Below, one piece after another: positions 26,739 to 35,884 of a DNA stretch of 64,000 nucleotides. Made by a program: the position numbers and the translations under genes. Source of the stretch: Ascidiimonas meishanensis (GTDB lineage Bacteria; Bacteroidota; Bacteroidia; Flavobacteriales; Flavobacteriaceae); assembly GCF_037782385.1 (NCBI RefSeq), contig NZ_JBBEXD010000001.1:372001-436000 (forward strand). Direction: 5' to 3'. How positions within the stretch are numbered: the first letter of the stretch is position 1; each line of letters begins with the position of its first letter. Under the pieces are notes generated by a model. That model saw nothing but the letters and a program-made list of their open reading frames with translations. It was not told the origin of the DNA and searched no databases.

Positions 26739-26762
26739 GTAGCAGTTTTAAAAATTAAGTAG

Positions 26763-26795
26763 CAAAAATAGCACAAAATAATCACAGAAGAACAA
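26763..26795 (-). promoter_or_regulatory. Promoter for the oligopeptidase gene
   Basis: Minus strand: TTG (26795-26793), 22-bp spacer, TATTTTTG (26770-26763), which matches TTG / TAnnTTTG. The start codon is 24 bp downstream. Confidence 0.55.
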
Positions 26796-26841
26796 TAAAG
26801 AATCGTGAGACAATTGCATATAGACTGTATTAATAATTTGA

Positions 26842-26849
26842 TACTTTTG
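26842..26849 (+). promoter_or_regulatory. Promoter -7 box for ybaB (TACTTTTG)
   Basis: TACTTTTG matches TAnnTTTG, 22 bp before the ATG. A TTG at 26814-26816 is a somewhat distant -33 candidate. Confidence 0.45.
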
Positions 26850-26871
26850 TAAAAACCAAAAATTAAAAATT

Positions 26872-27195
26872 ATGTTTGGAGATATGATGGGTATGATGGG
26901 AAAACTTAAAGAAACCCAAGCCAAAATTGAAGCGACTAAAAAACGATTAGATACTGTAATGGTTGAAGAAAATTCTAGTGGCAATCATGTAAAAGTGGTA
27001 ATTACCGCAAATCGAACTATAAAATCGTTAGAAATTGATCCTGAAATACTTGAGGATAAAGAAGTATTGGAAGACTATCTCATACTTACCTTAAATAAGG
27101 CAATACAAAAAGCTTCTGAAATTCAAGAAGCAGAATTAGCTGCTGTAGCTAAAGATGGAATGCCAAATATTCCCGGAATGGATTTATTTAAATAG
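26872..27195 (+). CDS. YbaB/EbfC family nucleoid-associated protein
   Basis: A 107-aa YbaB-type DNA-binding protein. It starts M-F-G-D-M-M-G-M-M-G-K-L-K-E and has the conserved V-K-V-V-I-T-A-N and I-D-P-E-I-L blocks near residues 41-65. The size is typical (about 105 aa). Family members are dimers that coat or bend DNA. The classic dnaX-ybaB-recR neighbours are not here. Confidence 0.92.
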   Translation: MFGDMMGMMGKLKETQAKIEATKKRLDTVMVEENSSGNHVKVVITANRTIKSLEIDPEILEDKEVLEDYLILTLNKAIQKASEIQEAELAAVAKDGMPNIPGMDLFK

Positions 27196-27255
27196 ATTCT
27201 TTAACTAATTAGTTTTTATTAACTTTAACACATATCAACAATTAACCTTTACAAT

Positions 27256-27585
27256 ATGTTTGAAATCTTTAAAAGTGATAAAAACCAAAAGTTTTATTTT
27301 AACCTTAAAGCGAAAAATGGACAGATTATTTTGTCTAGTCAGGCCTACGCAGATAAAAACGGAGCTAAAAATGGTATTGAATCCATTCAAAAAAATTGTG
27401 ATGACGAGAGCAAATACGAAAGAAAAACGGCCGCTAACGGAAAATTTCATTTTAATTTAAAAGCAGGCAATGGCCAGATTATAGGAAGTAGCCAAATGTA
27501 TGCCTCTGAGGCTGGAATGGATAATGGCATCGAATCTGTAAAAACAAATTCACACCATGCAACTATAAAAGATCTTACAGAATAG
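27256..27585 (+). CDS. YegP-family protein (tandem DUF1508)
   Basis: A 109-aa protein built of two about 50-residue DUF1508 repeats: F-Y-F-N-L-K-A-K-N-G-Q-I-I-L-S-S-Q-A-Y (first) and F-H-F-N-L-K-A-G-N-G-Q-I-I-G-S-S-Q-M-Y (second), each followed by N-G-I-E-S. This is the YegP architecture. It is a small cytoplasmic protein of unknown function. It ends before a strong terminator. Confidence 0.92.
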   Translation: MFEIFKSDKNQKFYFNLKAKNGQIILSSQAYADKNGAKNGIESIQKNCDDESKYERKTAANGKFHFNLKAGNGQIIGSSQMYASEAGMDNGIESVKTNSHHATIKDLTE

Positions 27586-27615
27586 CAATTAGTTATTGCT
27601 ATTTCAGTTGATGAT

Positions 27616-27653
27616 AAAAAGCATCTCCTAAAAACTAGAAGATGCTTTTTTTA
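27616..27653. terminator. Terminator between yegP-like and threonine aldolase genes
   Basis: Stem AAAAAGCATCT / AGATGCTTTTT with a loop of about 13 nt, A-run before and T-run after, in a convergent gap. It overlaps the last codons of the minus-strand aldolase gene. Confidence 0.85.
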
Positions 27654-28674
27654 TTTCTATTGTTTTCATTATTTCTAAAAAAGAGTTGTGCATATCGTCT
27701 GTATAATCCAAATGAGTTACTATACGCAATTTACCTTGTCCCATTGAAATAATTTTAATATTATTTTTTAATAAACTTCTCATAAACTCTTCGTCATCTA
27801 CCTCTGAAGTAAGATTGAAAATAATTATATTAGTTTCTACTGGTTCTACACTGGCAATAAAAGGAAGCTTATGTAAAAGAGCTTCTATTTCCTTTGCTTT
27901 CTTATGATCTTCTGCAAGCCTTTGAATGTGATGGTCAAGAGCAAAAAGTCCAGCAGCAGCTAAATAACCAGCCTGACGCATGCCACCTCCTAATACTTTA
28001 CGAACCCTAAGCGCCTTTTTCATATGGGCCTCAGTACCAACTAAAACAGATCCCACTGGACAACCCAGACCTTTAGAAAAGCATACAGATATTGTATCAA
28101 ATAAAGCTCCATATTGTTCTGGCGATTCTTTTTTAGCAACCAAAGCATTCCATATTCTGGCTCCATCTAAATGATAAGATAAACCATGCGAATCACATAC
28201 TTTTTTAATTTTTATAAGTTCCTGAAAATCCCAGCAGGCTCCTCCTCCTTTGTTCGTTGTATTCTCAACGCACACTAAAGAAGTTAAAGGGCTGTGGTAA
28301 AAATCAGGAGGATTTATACTAGTCTCCACTTGGTCGGCAGTCATCATTCCTCTTTGTCCATCTACGAGTTTGCAGGAAACTCCGCTATTAAAGCTAACTC
28401 CACCACCTTCATAGTTATAAACATGTGCATATTTATCGCATATAAGCTGCTCTCCAGGTTGCGTATGTAGTTTAATTGCAGTTTGATTTGCCATAGTACC
28501 ACTAGGAAAAAACAAGGCCGCCTCTTTCCCGAAAAGTGACGCTACCCGAGCTTCAAACAAATTTATAGTGCTATCTTCTTTAAAAACATCGTCTCCTACC
28601 TCTGCATGCATCATAGCATCTAACATGCCTGATGTAGGTTTAGTGACTGTATCGCTAATAAGATTTATGGTCAT
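27628..28674 (-). CDS. Low-specificity threonine aldolase (GntG family)
   Basis: A 348-aa fold-type I PLP enzyme that cleaves threonine or allo-threonine to glycine and acetaldehyde. Features: N-L-I-S-D-T-V-T-K-P-T at the start, H-V-Y-N-Y-E-G-G-G near residue 84, H-L-D-G-A-R-I-W-N-A near 167 and the PLP Lys in F-S-K-G-L-G-C-P near 199. It lies 6 bp after the metalloprotease stop, so they are probably one transcript. Confidence 0.93.
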   Translation of the reverse strand: MTINLISDTVTKPTSGMLDAMMHAEVGDDVFKEDSTINLFEARVASLFGKEAALFFPSGTMANQTAIKLHTQPGEQLICDKYAHVYNYEGGGVSFNSGVSCKLVDGQRGMMTADQVETSINPPDFYHSPLTSLVCVENTTNKGGGACWDFQELIKIKKVCDSHGLSYHLDGARIWNALVAKKESPEQYGALFDTISVCFSKGLGCPVGSVLVGTEAHMKKALRVRKVLGGGMRQAGYLAAAGLFALDHHIQRLAEDHKKAKEIEALLHKLPFIASVEPVETNIIIFNLTSEVDDEEFMRSLLKNNIKIISMGQGKLRIVTHLDYTDDMHNSFLEIMKTIEIKKASSSF

Positions 28675-28680
28675 AATAAT

Positions 28681-31077
28681 TTAATTTACAAAACAAGCCA
28701 TCCCTATAGGTGAACCATCTGGAACTTTTGGTGATTTTGGCAAAGTATAGGCTTTTGGATTTCCTAAATATTTGTCTATTTCTTTTATTAGAAACGTAGT
28801 ATAGGGATCAATAGACCTACTGCCTAGCCATGTTTTTAATTTCATCATTTCAAAATTAACTAATGCATCTACCTGCGGTAATGTTTGTTTGCTTGCTCCT
28901 AACTGCATAATGTGCTTAAGCACATTATAATTAACTATTTTTTCAATTTCACCATTATATCCCGCTGATAATTTTTTCTTCAAGGTATTTTTTAAAAGTT
29001 CATCTATCACTTGTTCTAAAGAGAGCATCTTTTCATCCATGGCATGTTGCTGGATCAATCTTGAAGCTCTTTGTGGATGTAATAAAAATTGAAGTGCTAA
29101 ACTACTAGCCGTTTCTGCCACGCTTAAGGCATCAAAAGAAACTCCTGTTTTTCCTTTAAAAGACTCTCGGGTTCTGCCGTATCCAAATGCTCTTGGAGGA
29201 AACAAGGCAAGCTTGTCTGCTGGTATAGCAAGTGTTTTAGAAGCAAGTGTTTCCAAAACAGATGCCAAAGCTTCCCTTTGAAGTGCATTATCTGCGGGTT
29301 TTACGGTAAAAGCCCCCCCGTCTTTGATTGCATAGTTATAATCTAATCCGCCTATTATTTTAACTGCTGCTTCCGTTTGATACCGGTGCAGAAAATAGAG
29401 AGGAACGAATACATCTTCTAAGACAGAAAAGGGTTCATAACTTCTAATATTATCTTCTGAAAAATACGCAATTGCCGCTTCTCTTACTTTTAAAATTCTA
29501 TTGAGTTCTTCGGCAGTATTGGTGCCATTATCCCATAGATGGGCATATATATGTGCACTCCCAACCGGACGCGCATCTTGATCTGAGATATACCTCAAAC
29601 CTTTTGTAGAAGCAGCCTCTAAAATTTCATGTAACGCATTCTTCTCTTCCTTCATATCTGAAAAATCTTGATAAGAATAAGCTACTGCTACTTTATCCCA
29701 TGCTCCGATACCTGTTGCATACGCTTCACTAAAATCAACAACACCATCAAGTAACTTAAATTTTGGATGTGGATAATCCATTACAGAAGCGCGGTTATTA
29801 ATACTGGATGCAAAATTATGAGCAAACCCCAAAGTATGACCTATTTCGTGTGCTGATAACTGTCTGATACGTGCAATAGCAAGATCTAACATTGCTTTAT
29901 CATTAGAATCACTCTCTTGAAAAGGGCGATTCATTAATGCTTGCGCAATCAAAAAATCTTGTCTTATACGCAGACTTCCCAAACTCACATGTCCCTTGAT
30001 AATTTCTCCTGTTCTTGGGTCTGTTATACTAGCTCCATAACTCCAACCTCTGGTAGATCTGTGCACCCATTGAATAACGTTATAACGCACATCTAAAGGG
30101 TCTACATCATCAGGAAGCATTTTCACTTGAAAAGCATTTTTGTAACCAATAGCTTCAAAAGCCTGATTCCACCATCTTCCGCCTTCTAATAAAGCAGAAC
30201 GTACCGGCTCTGGAGTACCATTATCCAAATAATAAATGATGGGCTCTACGGCCTCACTTACAGCTTCTTGAGGGTTTTTCTTCTTTAGCCTATGCCTGGT
30301 AATAAATTTCTTTTCAATGGGTTGATTTACCGGAGTAGCATAATCAAAATATGAAAATGGATAGGAACCACTTCGTGGATCATAGACTCTTGGTTCATAT
30401 TCATCATCTGGTAATTTTATAAAAGAGTGATGTGCTACAATAGAAATAAGACCTGCGTTAGGAGCCACTTCCTTGATATAAATGCCTTTGGCTTCTCCTT
30501 TAAAAGTCTGTAAAGCTTCAAACTCAACATTTTCAGGAAATGCTTTGGTTCTTTCTAACCACAACGCACTTTTTGACTTATCAAAACTATAAACACCTTG
30601 TTTTCGCTCTGCTAATCTTTTAGAAACCCCGTGCATATCCTCCATAAGAAAATCAGTAATATCTACAATATACACTCCTTTTTGACTGCTTTTGATAGGA
30701 AAACCGTAGAGTACAGATCTTGCAAATGCCTGCTCCACAGATTTCTTTTCTAAAACATTAGACGTCAACGCCCTGTATTTTAGATTTGGTTGAATTAGCA
30801 GTAATTTATTTCCTGCCTTTTTAAATTGAACAACTTGCTCATTTCCAAGTTGACCTCTATCTAAGCCTATATCATTACTCCCTATTCCGTTGCTTAAAGA
30901 ATAAACGTATAGAAAGTCTTTCTCAAGTTCCTTTACCTCCAAATAGATCTTATCATTTTCCTTGTCATAATAAAAATCAAAAAAACCTTTGTACTTTTCA
31001 AAATCCTTTTGGATAGCAAACTGAGCCTGAAAATGAGCTACATAAAAGAAAGCAAGTATAACCCCTAATTTTTTCAT
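28681..31077 (-). CDS. Secreted zinc-dependent metalloprotease (DUF5117/DUF4953 type)
   Basis: A 798-aa exported protein with a signal peptide (L-G-V-I-L-A-F-F-Y-V-A-H-F, cleavage near Q-A-Q). The metzincin motif H-E-I-G-H-T-L-G-F-A-H lies near residue 410, followed by a Met-turn-like S-V-M-D-Y-P about 18 residues on. The N-terminal half (Y-Y-D-K-E-N-D-K-I-Y-L-E-V) matches the DUF5117-type prodomain typical of Bacteroidota. It probably degrades protein in the periplasm or outside; the substrate is unknown. It has no sorting domain at the C-terminus. Confidence 0.87.
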   Translation of the reverse strand: MKKLGVILAFFYVAHFQAQFAIQKDFEKYKGFFDFYYDKENDKIYLEVKELEKDFLYVYSLSNGIGSNDIGLDRGQLGNEQVVQFKKAGNKLLLIQPNLKYRALTSNVLEKKSVEQAFARSVLYGFPIKSSQKGVYIVDITDFLMEDMHGVSKRLAERKQGVYSFDKSKSALWLERTKAFPENVEFEALQTFKGEAKGIYIKEVAPNAGLISIVAHHSFIKLPDDEYEPRVYDPRSGSYPFSYFDYATPVNQPIEKKFITRHRLKKKNPQEAVSEAVEPIIYYLDNGTPEPVRSALLEGGRWWNQAFEAIGYKNAFQVKMLPDDVDPLDVRYNVIQWVHRSTRGWSYGASITDPRTGEIIKGHVSLGSLRIRQDFLIAQALMNRPFQESDSNDKAMLDLAIARIRQLSAHEIGHTLGFAHNFASSINNRASVMDYPHPKFKLLDGVVDFSEAYATGIGAWDKVAVAYSYQDFSDMKEEKNALHEILEAASTKGLRYISDQDARPVGSAHIYAHLWDNGTNTAEELNRILKVREAAIAYFSEDNIRSYEPFSVLEDVFVPLYFLHRYQTEAAVKIIGGLDYNYAIKDGGAFTVKPADNALQREALASVLETLASKTLAIPADKLALFPPRAFGYGRTRESFKGKTGVSFDALSVAETASSLALQFLLHPQRASRLIQQHAMDEKMLSLEQVIDELLKNTLKKKLSAGYNGEIEKIVNYNVLKHIMQLGASKQTLPQVDALVNFEMMKLKTWLGSRSIDPYTTFLIKEIDKYLGNPKAYTLPKSPKVPDGSPIGMACFVN

Positions 31078-31143
31078 AGTGCAATGTTTTTAGATAAGTT
31101 TATAAATTTATACAAAATAGTTTTTCTACCCTGCCATAAATGC

Positions 31144-31151
31144 TATTTTTG
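31144..31151 (+). promoter_or_regulatory. Promoter -7 box for prfB (TATTTTTG)
   Basis: TATTTTTG matches TAnnTTTG, 20 bp before the prfB ATG. The -33 region is T-rich but has no TTG. Confidence 0.45.
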
Positions 31152-31171
31152 TTAAAATTAAACCCGATTAT

Positions 31172-32279
31172 ATGATTACTACAGATCAAACAAAAGATCT
31201 TTTTGAGCGCCTTGGTGCGTTAAGGAGGTATCTTTGACATTGATGGGAAACTTATAGAAATAGCAAACGAAGAAGAAAAAACTTTTGCCCCTGATTTTTG
31301 GAATAATCCAAAAGAAGCCGAACTATTTATGCAGACCCTTCAAAGTAAAAAGAAGTGGGTTGAAGACTACACAGCCGCAAAAAATCTTGCAGAAGAACTT
31401 GAGGTTTTACTTGATTTTCATAAAGAAGGAGAGGTAGAAGAAAGCGAGGTAAGTGCGCATTATGAAAAGCTTACTTCTCTTCTTGAAAGTATTGAATTTA
31501 AAAATATGCTCTCTGATGAAGCAGATAGTATGAGTGCTGTTTTACAAATAACAGCAGGTGCCGGAGGTACAGAAAGCTGTGATTGGGCGTCTATGCTTAT
31601 GAGGATGTATATAATGTGGTGCGAAAAGCAAAAATACAAGATCAAAGAACTTAACTTTCAAGAAGGAGATGTTGCAGGAATTAAAACCGTTACAATTGAA
31701 ATAAACGGAGAATATGCTTTTGGATACCTTAAAGGTGAAAATGGAGTACATAGACTGGTTAGAATCTCTCCCTTTGACAGCAATGCAAAAAGACATACTT
31801 CTTTTGCTTCTGTTTATGTTTATCCTTTAGCTGATGACACCATACAAATTGATATTAACCCGGCAGACATTACTTTTGAAACCATGCGTTCTAGTGGTGC
31901 CGGCGGGCAAAATGTAAACAAGGTAGAAACCGCAGTACGTTTAAGACACCATCCCACTGGTATTATTATTGAAAATTCTGAGACGAGATCTCAATTGGAC
32001 AATAAAACCAAGGCAATGCAATTACTTAAATCTCAACTATATGAGATAGAGCTTAAGAAAAAGCAAGCAAAACGTGAAGAAATAGAGGCAGGAAAAATGA
32101 AGATTGAATGGGGCTCTCAAATTAGAAATTATGTTATGCATCCTTATAAATTGGTAAAAGATGTTCGTACTGCGCATGAGACTAATAATGTAGACAGTGT
32201 TATGAATGGTGGTATTGATGAATTTCTAAAAGCCTATCTCATGAAAATGGGACAGAAAAAAGAAGATCAATTGAACTAA
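31172..32279 (+). CDS. prfB: Peptide chain release factor 2, with programmed +1 frameshift
   Basis: Translation starts at the ATG at 31172, runs 21 codons and meets an in-frame TGA (31235-31237). The site reads AGGAGG-TAT-CTT-TGA-C, nearly the E. coli prfB cassette (AGGGGG-TAT-CTT-TGA-C). A +1 slip on CTT-T continues with GAC at 31236 and gives a 368-aa protein, the normal RF2 size. Visible RF2 features are the S-P-F stop-codon-recognition motif near residue 198 and the G-G-Q peptidyl-hydrolysis motif near 243. RF2 reads UGA and UAA; low RF2 favours the slip, so the gene regulates itself. Confidence 0.96.
31223..31237 (+). promoter_or_regulatory. prfB frameshift signal: internal SD plus CTT-TGA slip site
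   Basis: AGGAGG at 31223-31228, 3-bp spacer TAT, then slippery CTT (31232-31234) and TGA (31235-31237). The SD-to-slip spacing equals that of the E. coli signal. Confidence 0.95.
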
Positions 32280-32288
32280 AATGAAGCT

Positions 32289-32630
32289 ATGATTAAAATT
32301 TATCATAATCCGAGATGTCAAAAATCTCGGCAAACTTTAGAGATTCTTGAAAAATCAGGAGAATCCTATGAAGTAATTAAATATTTAGAAAACATTCCTT
32401 CGGAAAAAGAGCTACGGCAAATATTAAATTGTTTAGGGTTAAAGCCTGAAAATTTAATTCGTAAAAATGAATCCATTTGGAAAGAGAACTTCAAGAATAA
32501 ATTATTAAGTGATGAAGAACTTATTAAGCTTATGCTTAAACATCCAAAGCTCATAGAAAGACCTATTGTAATTAAAGATAATAAGGCAGTTATTGGTCGT
32601 CCACCAGAAAAAGTGAAATCCATATTATAA
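32289..32630 (+). CDS. ArsC-family arsenate reductase-like protein
   Basis: A 113-aa thioredoxin-fold protein. The motif Y-H-N-P-R-C-Q-K-S-R places the catalytic Cys at residue 10, as in glutaredoxin-dependent ArsC, and the C-terminal block R-P-I-V-I-K-D-N-K-A-V-I-G-R-P-P-E-K-V supplies the conserved Arg residues. No other ars gene is near, and many chromosomal single copies of this family (YffB, Spx-like) have unknown roles, so arsenate resistance is not certain. It lies 9 bp after prfB. Confidence 0.87.
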   Translation: MIKIYHNPRCQKSRQTLEILEKSGESYEVIKYLENIPSEKELRQILNCLGLKPENLIRKNESIWKENFKNKLLSDEELIKLMLKHPKLIERPIVIKDNKAVIGRPPEKVKSIL

Positions 32631-32637
32631 TATGTTT

Positions 32638-32668
32638 AACCAACTGAAATTCAGTTGGTTTTTTATTT
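32638..32668 (+). terminator. Terminator after the arsC-like gene
   Basis: 11-bp perfect stem AACCAACTGAA / TTCAGTTGGTT with a one-base centre (effective loop a few bases), followed by TTTTATTT. Confidence 0.85.
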
Positions 32669-32742
32669 AACACATATTTAACTTGCTTTCTTTAAACCAA
32701 AATTTAAATTCGTTGTCTCAAGTATATATTCTTAATTTTACT

Positions 32743-33141
32743 ATGAAAAAACTAATATTTTTTTTGTCACTAGGTATTTTTGTCCTATTTAGTGTAAGCC
32801 TTAAGGCTCAAAATTCTTCTGAGAATCTAAACAATTCAAAAATGGAAGAGCAAATAGAAAAACAAGTAGAAAAATTAGGTATTGAACTTGAGCTAGACGA
32901 CCTCCAAAAAGCATTATTAAAAGCAAATCTTAAAGAGTACAATACAAAAGCTTTGATACTTCTTAAATCAGAAGATTCAAGAGAACAACTTAAAGAGTCT
33001 CTTTCATCATTACGAAAAAAACAAAAGGAAGATCTACTTGTTTTTCTCAATGAAGAGCAACTACAAGTTTTTGAAAAACTTCAAAAAAAAGAACGCAATA
33101 AAAATCGTTCTAACATGAGAAGACAACGTCAAAGGTATTAA
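32743..33141 (+). CDS. Small secreted Lys/Glu-rich protein of unknown function
   Basis: A 132-aa protein with a signal peptide (M-K-K-L-I-F-F-L-S-L-G-I-F-V-L-F, cleavage near L-K-A-Q). The rest is helical, rich in K, E and L, with a possible two-helix bundle (residues 35-115), and ends in a basic tail (R-R-Q-R-Q-R-Y). It loosely recalls periplasmic Spy/LTXXQ-type helical proteins, but I see no clear motif. I start at 32743 because this gives the signal peptide. It lies 20 bp before the TonB-dependent receptor gene and is probably co-transcribed. Confidence 0.7.
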   Translation: MKKLIFFLSLGIFVLFSVSLKAQNSSENLNNSKMEEQIEKQVEKLGIELELDDLQKALLKANLKEYNTKALILLKSEDSREQLKESLSSLRKKQKEDLLVFLNEEQLQVFEKLQKKERNKNRSNMRRQRQRY

Positions 33142-33161
33142 TAAGTGCAAATAACTCATTG

Positions 33162-35642
33162 ATGAGAAAAATTTTATGGTTTGCTATCATCTTTATGATA
33201 GTGATACGCGTTCAATCTCAAAATAGACCTGAGCAAAAACAAATAATCGTTAAAGGTAAAATAGTTGAAAAAGAAACGGGTCAACCATTAGAGTTTGCAA
33301 CAATTAGTTTTCAAAATACAAAAAGAAAAATGATCCTCACTGGAGCCATCACCAATTTAAGTGGTGAATATGAGGTTTCTTTATCGCCTGGCACTTATGA
33401 TATTAAAGCAGAATTTATTTCGTTTAAAACCTTGACTATTTTTAATAGACTGCTTAAAGAAGCAACTACTTTGGAAACACTTGCATTGGCTGCTGATACC
33501 CAACAATTGGACGAAGTGGTAGTTAGAGGAGAAAAAACACAAGTAGAAATTAAATTGGATAAAAGAGTCTATAATGTGGGTAAAGACCTAACTGCTCTTG
33601 GAGGCTCTGTAACAGATGTATTAGATAATGTACCCGCCGTAACTGTAGATGTAGAAGGAAACATAGCACTTAGAGGGAATGACAATGTGAGGATACTTAT
33701 TAATGGAAAACCATCTGCCTTAGTTGGACTTAATGGAACAGATGCGCTTAGACAACTTCCAGCAGATGCCATAGAAAAAGTAGAGGTGATAACCTCTCCA
33801 TCGGCAAGATACGATGCCGAAGGAACTGCAGGTATTTTAAACATCATTCTAAAAACTGAGAAAATAACAGGTATAAATGGTTCCGTAACTACCAATCTTG
33901 GCTATCCTTTTCAGGCAGGTGTATCGTTAAACCTAAATTATCGAATTAAAAAGTTTAATTTTTTCACCAATACTGGATATAGTATTAATGAGGTGCCTGG
34001 AAATTCTTTTACGGACACAGAATATTTAAACGATGATGACCCTAGCACTTTTACCCAGGAAACAAGAAAATTTGATAGAAGTCGCAAAGGTTTAAATACT
34101 AATTTTGGGGTAGAATATTTTATAAATAAATCGTCGTCTATAATAGCAAGCATGCTCTATAGAAACCGTGATAATACCTCTGAAAACACGAATGATATCT
34201 TCAATTTTGATACCAATAGAAACCTCACTAGTAGAACCAGAAGGTTTGATCCAGAAACTGAAGATGATCTAACCATCCAGTATTCTCTGAATTATTTTAA
34301 AAATTTCAAAAAAGATGGTCACAAGCTTACTGCCGACTTCCAGTTTGAAAGTAGTTCTGAAGACGAACGTTCTATAATTATTGATACCGAAATATTCCCA
34401 ATTGGAGATACTCAGAGAGAGGGCGTAACAACGCTTGAAGACCAACAAAGAATTTTAGTGCAATCAGACTATGTATTACCAGTAGGGAAAAATGGCCAGT
34501 TTGAATTAGGCTATCGTGGTAATTTTGTAGAATTAGAAACAGATTATGAGGTGTCTTTTGAAAATGATATAGGTGCTTTAATTCCTGATCAGGAACTTAC
34601 AAATGTTCTTTTATACAGAGAATACGTAAATGCAGTATACACTCAATATGGAAATAAAGCTGGAGAAAAAATTTCATATTTATTGGGGTTACGAATGGAA
34701 GATTCTAGAATTAGTATCATTCAGGAGACTCTAAACACCAAAGATTTAAAAACCTATACTGATTTCTTTCCTACTATAAATTTGGCATATGAATTTAATC
34801 AAAAGGAAAGTATTACACTTGGATATAACCGAAGAATAAGAAGACCCAGATCTCGTTTTATCAATCCGTTTCCTTCTAGATCTAGTGCCACAAATCTCTT
34901 TCAGGGAAATCCTGATCTAGACCCAAGTTACTCTAATACCGTAGATGTAGGGTATATAAAAAGATGGACAAAAATATCTGTTAATGGTTCTGTGTATTAC
35001 CAGAGAGAAACAAATGCTTTTAATTTTATTACAGAAGAAACTGGAGAAACTGTAATTATAAGTGGCGATCCTAATGATTCTGGGAGTCCTTTAGTTGAAG
35101 TGCCTGTTCTAAGAAGAACTCCTGTAAACCTCTCCACAAATAACCGCTATGGTTTTGAATTTACTTTCTCTTATGTGCCCAGTAGAAAATGGAGAATTAA
35201 CACCAATCTTAACTTTTTTGGACAGGAAGTAAGAGGAGATTTTAACGGTCAAAATTTTGATGCAAACAATATTAGTTGGTTTGCCAGATTGAATAGCACT
35301 TACACGCTTCCTGGAAAAATTAATTGGCAAACTCGTTTGTTTTATAGAGGGCCATCAGAGACCGCCCAGAGTAAGAACGAAGGAATTCTCACTACCAGCC
35401 TGGCATTTAGTAAAGAAATTTTTAAAGATAAGGGCAATATTGCTTTAAGTATAAATGATGTTTTTAATAGTAGAAAAAGACGTTCTGATTCTTTTACACC
35501 TAATACAAACGTATATAGCGAATTTCAATGGAGAGAGCGTTCATTTAATCTCACATTTACATATCGATTTAATGAACAGGAGAACAAACGAAAACAAAGA
35601 AGAGGAAATGGCTCTTTTGAAGAAGATGATTTTGAGGGATAA
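33162..35642 (+). CDS. Outer-membrane beta-barrel, TonB-dependent receptor-like family
   Basis: An 826-aa outer-membrane receptor. A signal peptide is followed by a carboxypeptidase-regulatory-like domain (V-K-G-K-I-V-E-K-E-T-G-Q-P-L-E-F-A-T, about residues 28-110), a plug domain (L-D-K-R-V-Y-N-V and V-E-V-I-T-S-P-S-A-R-Y-D-A-E-G-T-A-G-I-L-N-I near 195-225) and a long barrel ending in N-L-T-F-T-Y-R-F plus an acidic tail. This is the 'outer membrane beta-barrel family' group rather than SusC; there is no SusD partner. The substrate is unknown. An ATG at 33162 is preferred to the TTG just before it. Confidence 0.9.
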   Translation: MRKILWFAIIFMIVIRVQSQNRPEQKQIIVKGKIVEKETGQPLEFATISFQNTKRKMILTGAITNLSGEYEVSLSPGTYDIKAEFISFKTLTIFNRLLKEATTLETLALAADTQQLDEVVVRGEKTQVEIKLDKRVYNVGKDLTALGGSVTDVLDNVPAVTVDVEGNIALRGNDNVRILINGKPSALVGLNGTDALRQLPADAIEKVEVITSPSARYDAEGTAGILNIILKTEKITGINGSVTTNLGYPFQAGVSLNLNYRIKKFNFFTNTGYSINEVPGNSFTDTEYLNDDDPSTFTQETRKFDRSRKGLNTNFGVEYFINKSSSIIASMLYRNRDNTSENTNDIFNFDTNRNLTSRTRRFDPETEDDLTIQYSLNYFKNFKKDGHKLTADFQFESSSEDERSIIIDTEIFPIGDTQREGVTTLEDQQRILVQSDYVLPVGKNGQFELGYRGNFVELETDYEVSFENDIGALIPDQELTNVLLYREYVNAVYTQYGNKAGEKISYLLGLRMEDSRISIIQETLNTKDLKTYTDFFPTINLAYEFNQKESITLGYNRRIRRPRSRFINPFPSRSSATNLFQGNPDLDPSYSNTVDVGYIKRWTKISVNGSVYYQRETNAFNFITEETGETVIISGDPNDSGSPLVEVPVLRRTPVNLSTNNRYGFEFTFSYVPSRKWRINTNLNFFGQEVRGDFNGQNFDANNISWFARLNSTYTLPGKINWQTRLFYRGPSETAQSKNEGILTTSLAFSKEIFKDKGNIALSINDVFNSRKRRSDSFTPNTNVYSEFQWRERSFNLTFTYRFNEQENKRKQRRGNGSFEEDDFEG

Positions 35643-35673
35643 AAAAAGAAGCCAATTGGCCTCTTTTTTTTTT
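35641..35673. terminator. Terminator after the TonB-dependent receptor gene
   Basis: Palindrome GCCAATTGGC flanked by AAAAAGA and TCTTTTT with one mismatch per side, giving A-run and T-run. It lies in a convergent gap and may serve both strands. Confidence 0.75.
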
Positions 35674-35848
35674 ACACTTCGTTTCTTGCAGCTCTTTTAG
35701 CGTCTCTGCGTTCTTTTAAAAGCTCTATTACAGCCCCTCCCACCCAATAAGGAATTATAACAGTTAATAAAAATATCATTAACCAAAATCCTATCGTAAC
35801 GATGGTAAGAAAAGATAAAAAACCTAAATACTGATCAAATTCAAACAT
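35672..35848 (-). CDS. 58-aa small membrane protein
   Basis: A 58-codon frame starting M-F-E-F-D-Q-Y-L-G-F. It has one or two hydrophobic helices (about residues 8-38, with G-F-W-L-M-I-F-L-L-T-V-I-I-P-Y-W) and a strongly charged C-terminal helix (E-L-L-K-E-R-R-D-A-K-R-A-A-R-N-E-V). The composition is that of a real single-pass protein, and a TACCTTTG -7 box lies 29 bp upstream. It may resemble phage-shock-like or DUF small membrane proteins; I do not recognise a family. The function is unknown. Confidence 0.65.
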   Translation of the reverse strand: MFEFDQYLGFLSFLTIVTIGFWLMIFLLTVIIPYWVGGAVIELLKERRDAKRAARNEV

Positions 35849-35876
35849 GATTTCCGGAAATTTTCGAATTCGTGAT

Positions 35877-35884
35877 CAAAGGTA
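35877..35884 (-). promoter_or_regulatory. Candidate -7 box for the 58-aa membrane protein
   Basis: Minus strand reads TACCTTTG, matching TAnnTTTG, 29 bp before the ATG at 35848. No clear -33. Confidence 0.45.

Noticed and set aside
31172..31237. The early TGA in prfB as a sign of a pseudogene
   Set aside because: The SD-like AGGAGG, spacing and CTT-TGA match the known programmed signal, and the downstream frame is intact.
31329..32279. Release factor gene read as starting at 31329
   Set aside because: It lacks the normal RF2 N-terminus, which is encoded upstream in two frames joined by a textbook +1 frameshift. The full gene starts at 31172.
32638..32668. Long inverted repeat as an attachment or insertion site
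   Set aside because: It is a perfect stem followed by a T-run right after a stop codon, so a terminator explains it.
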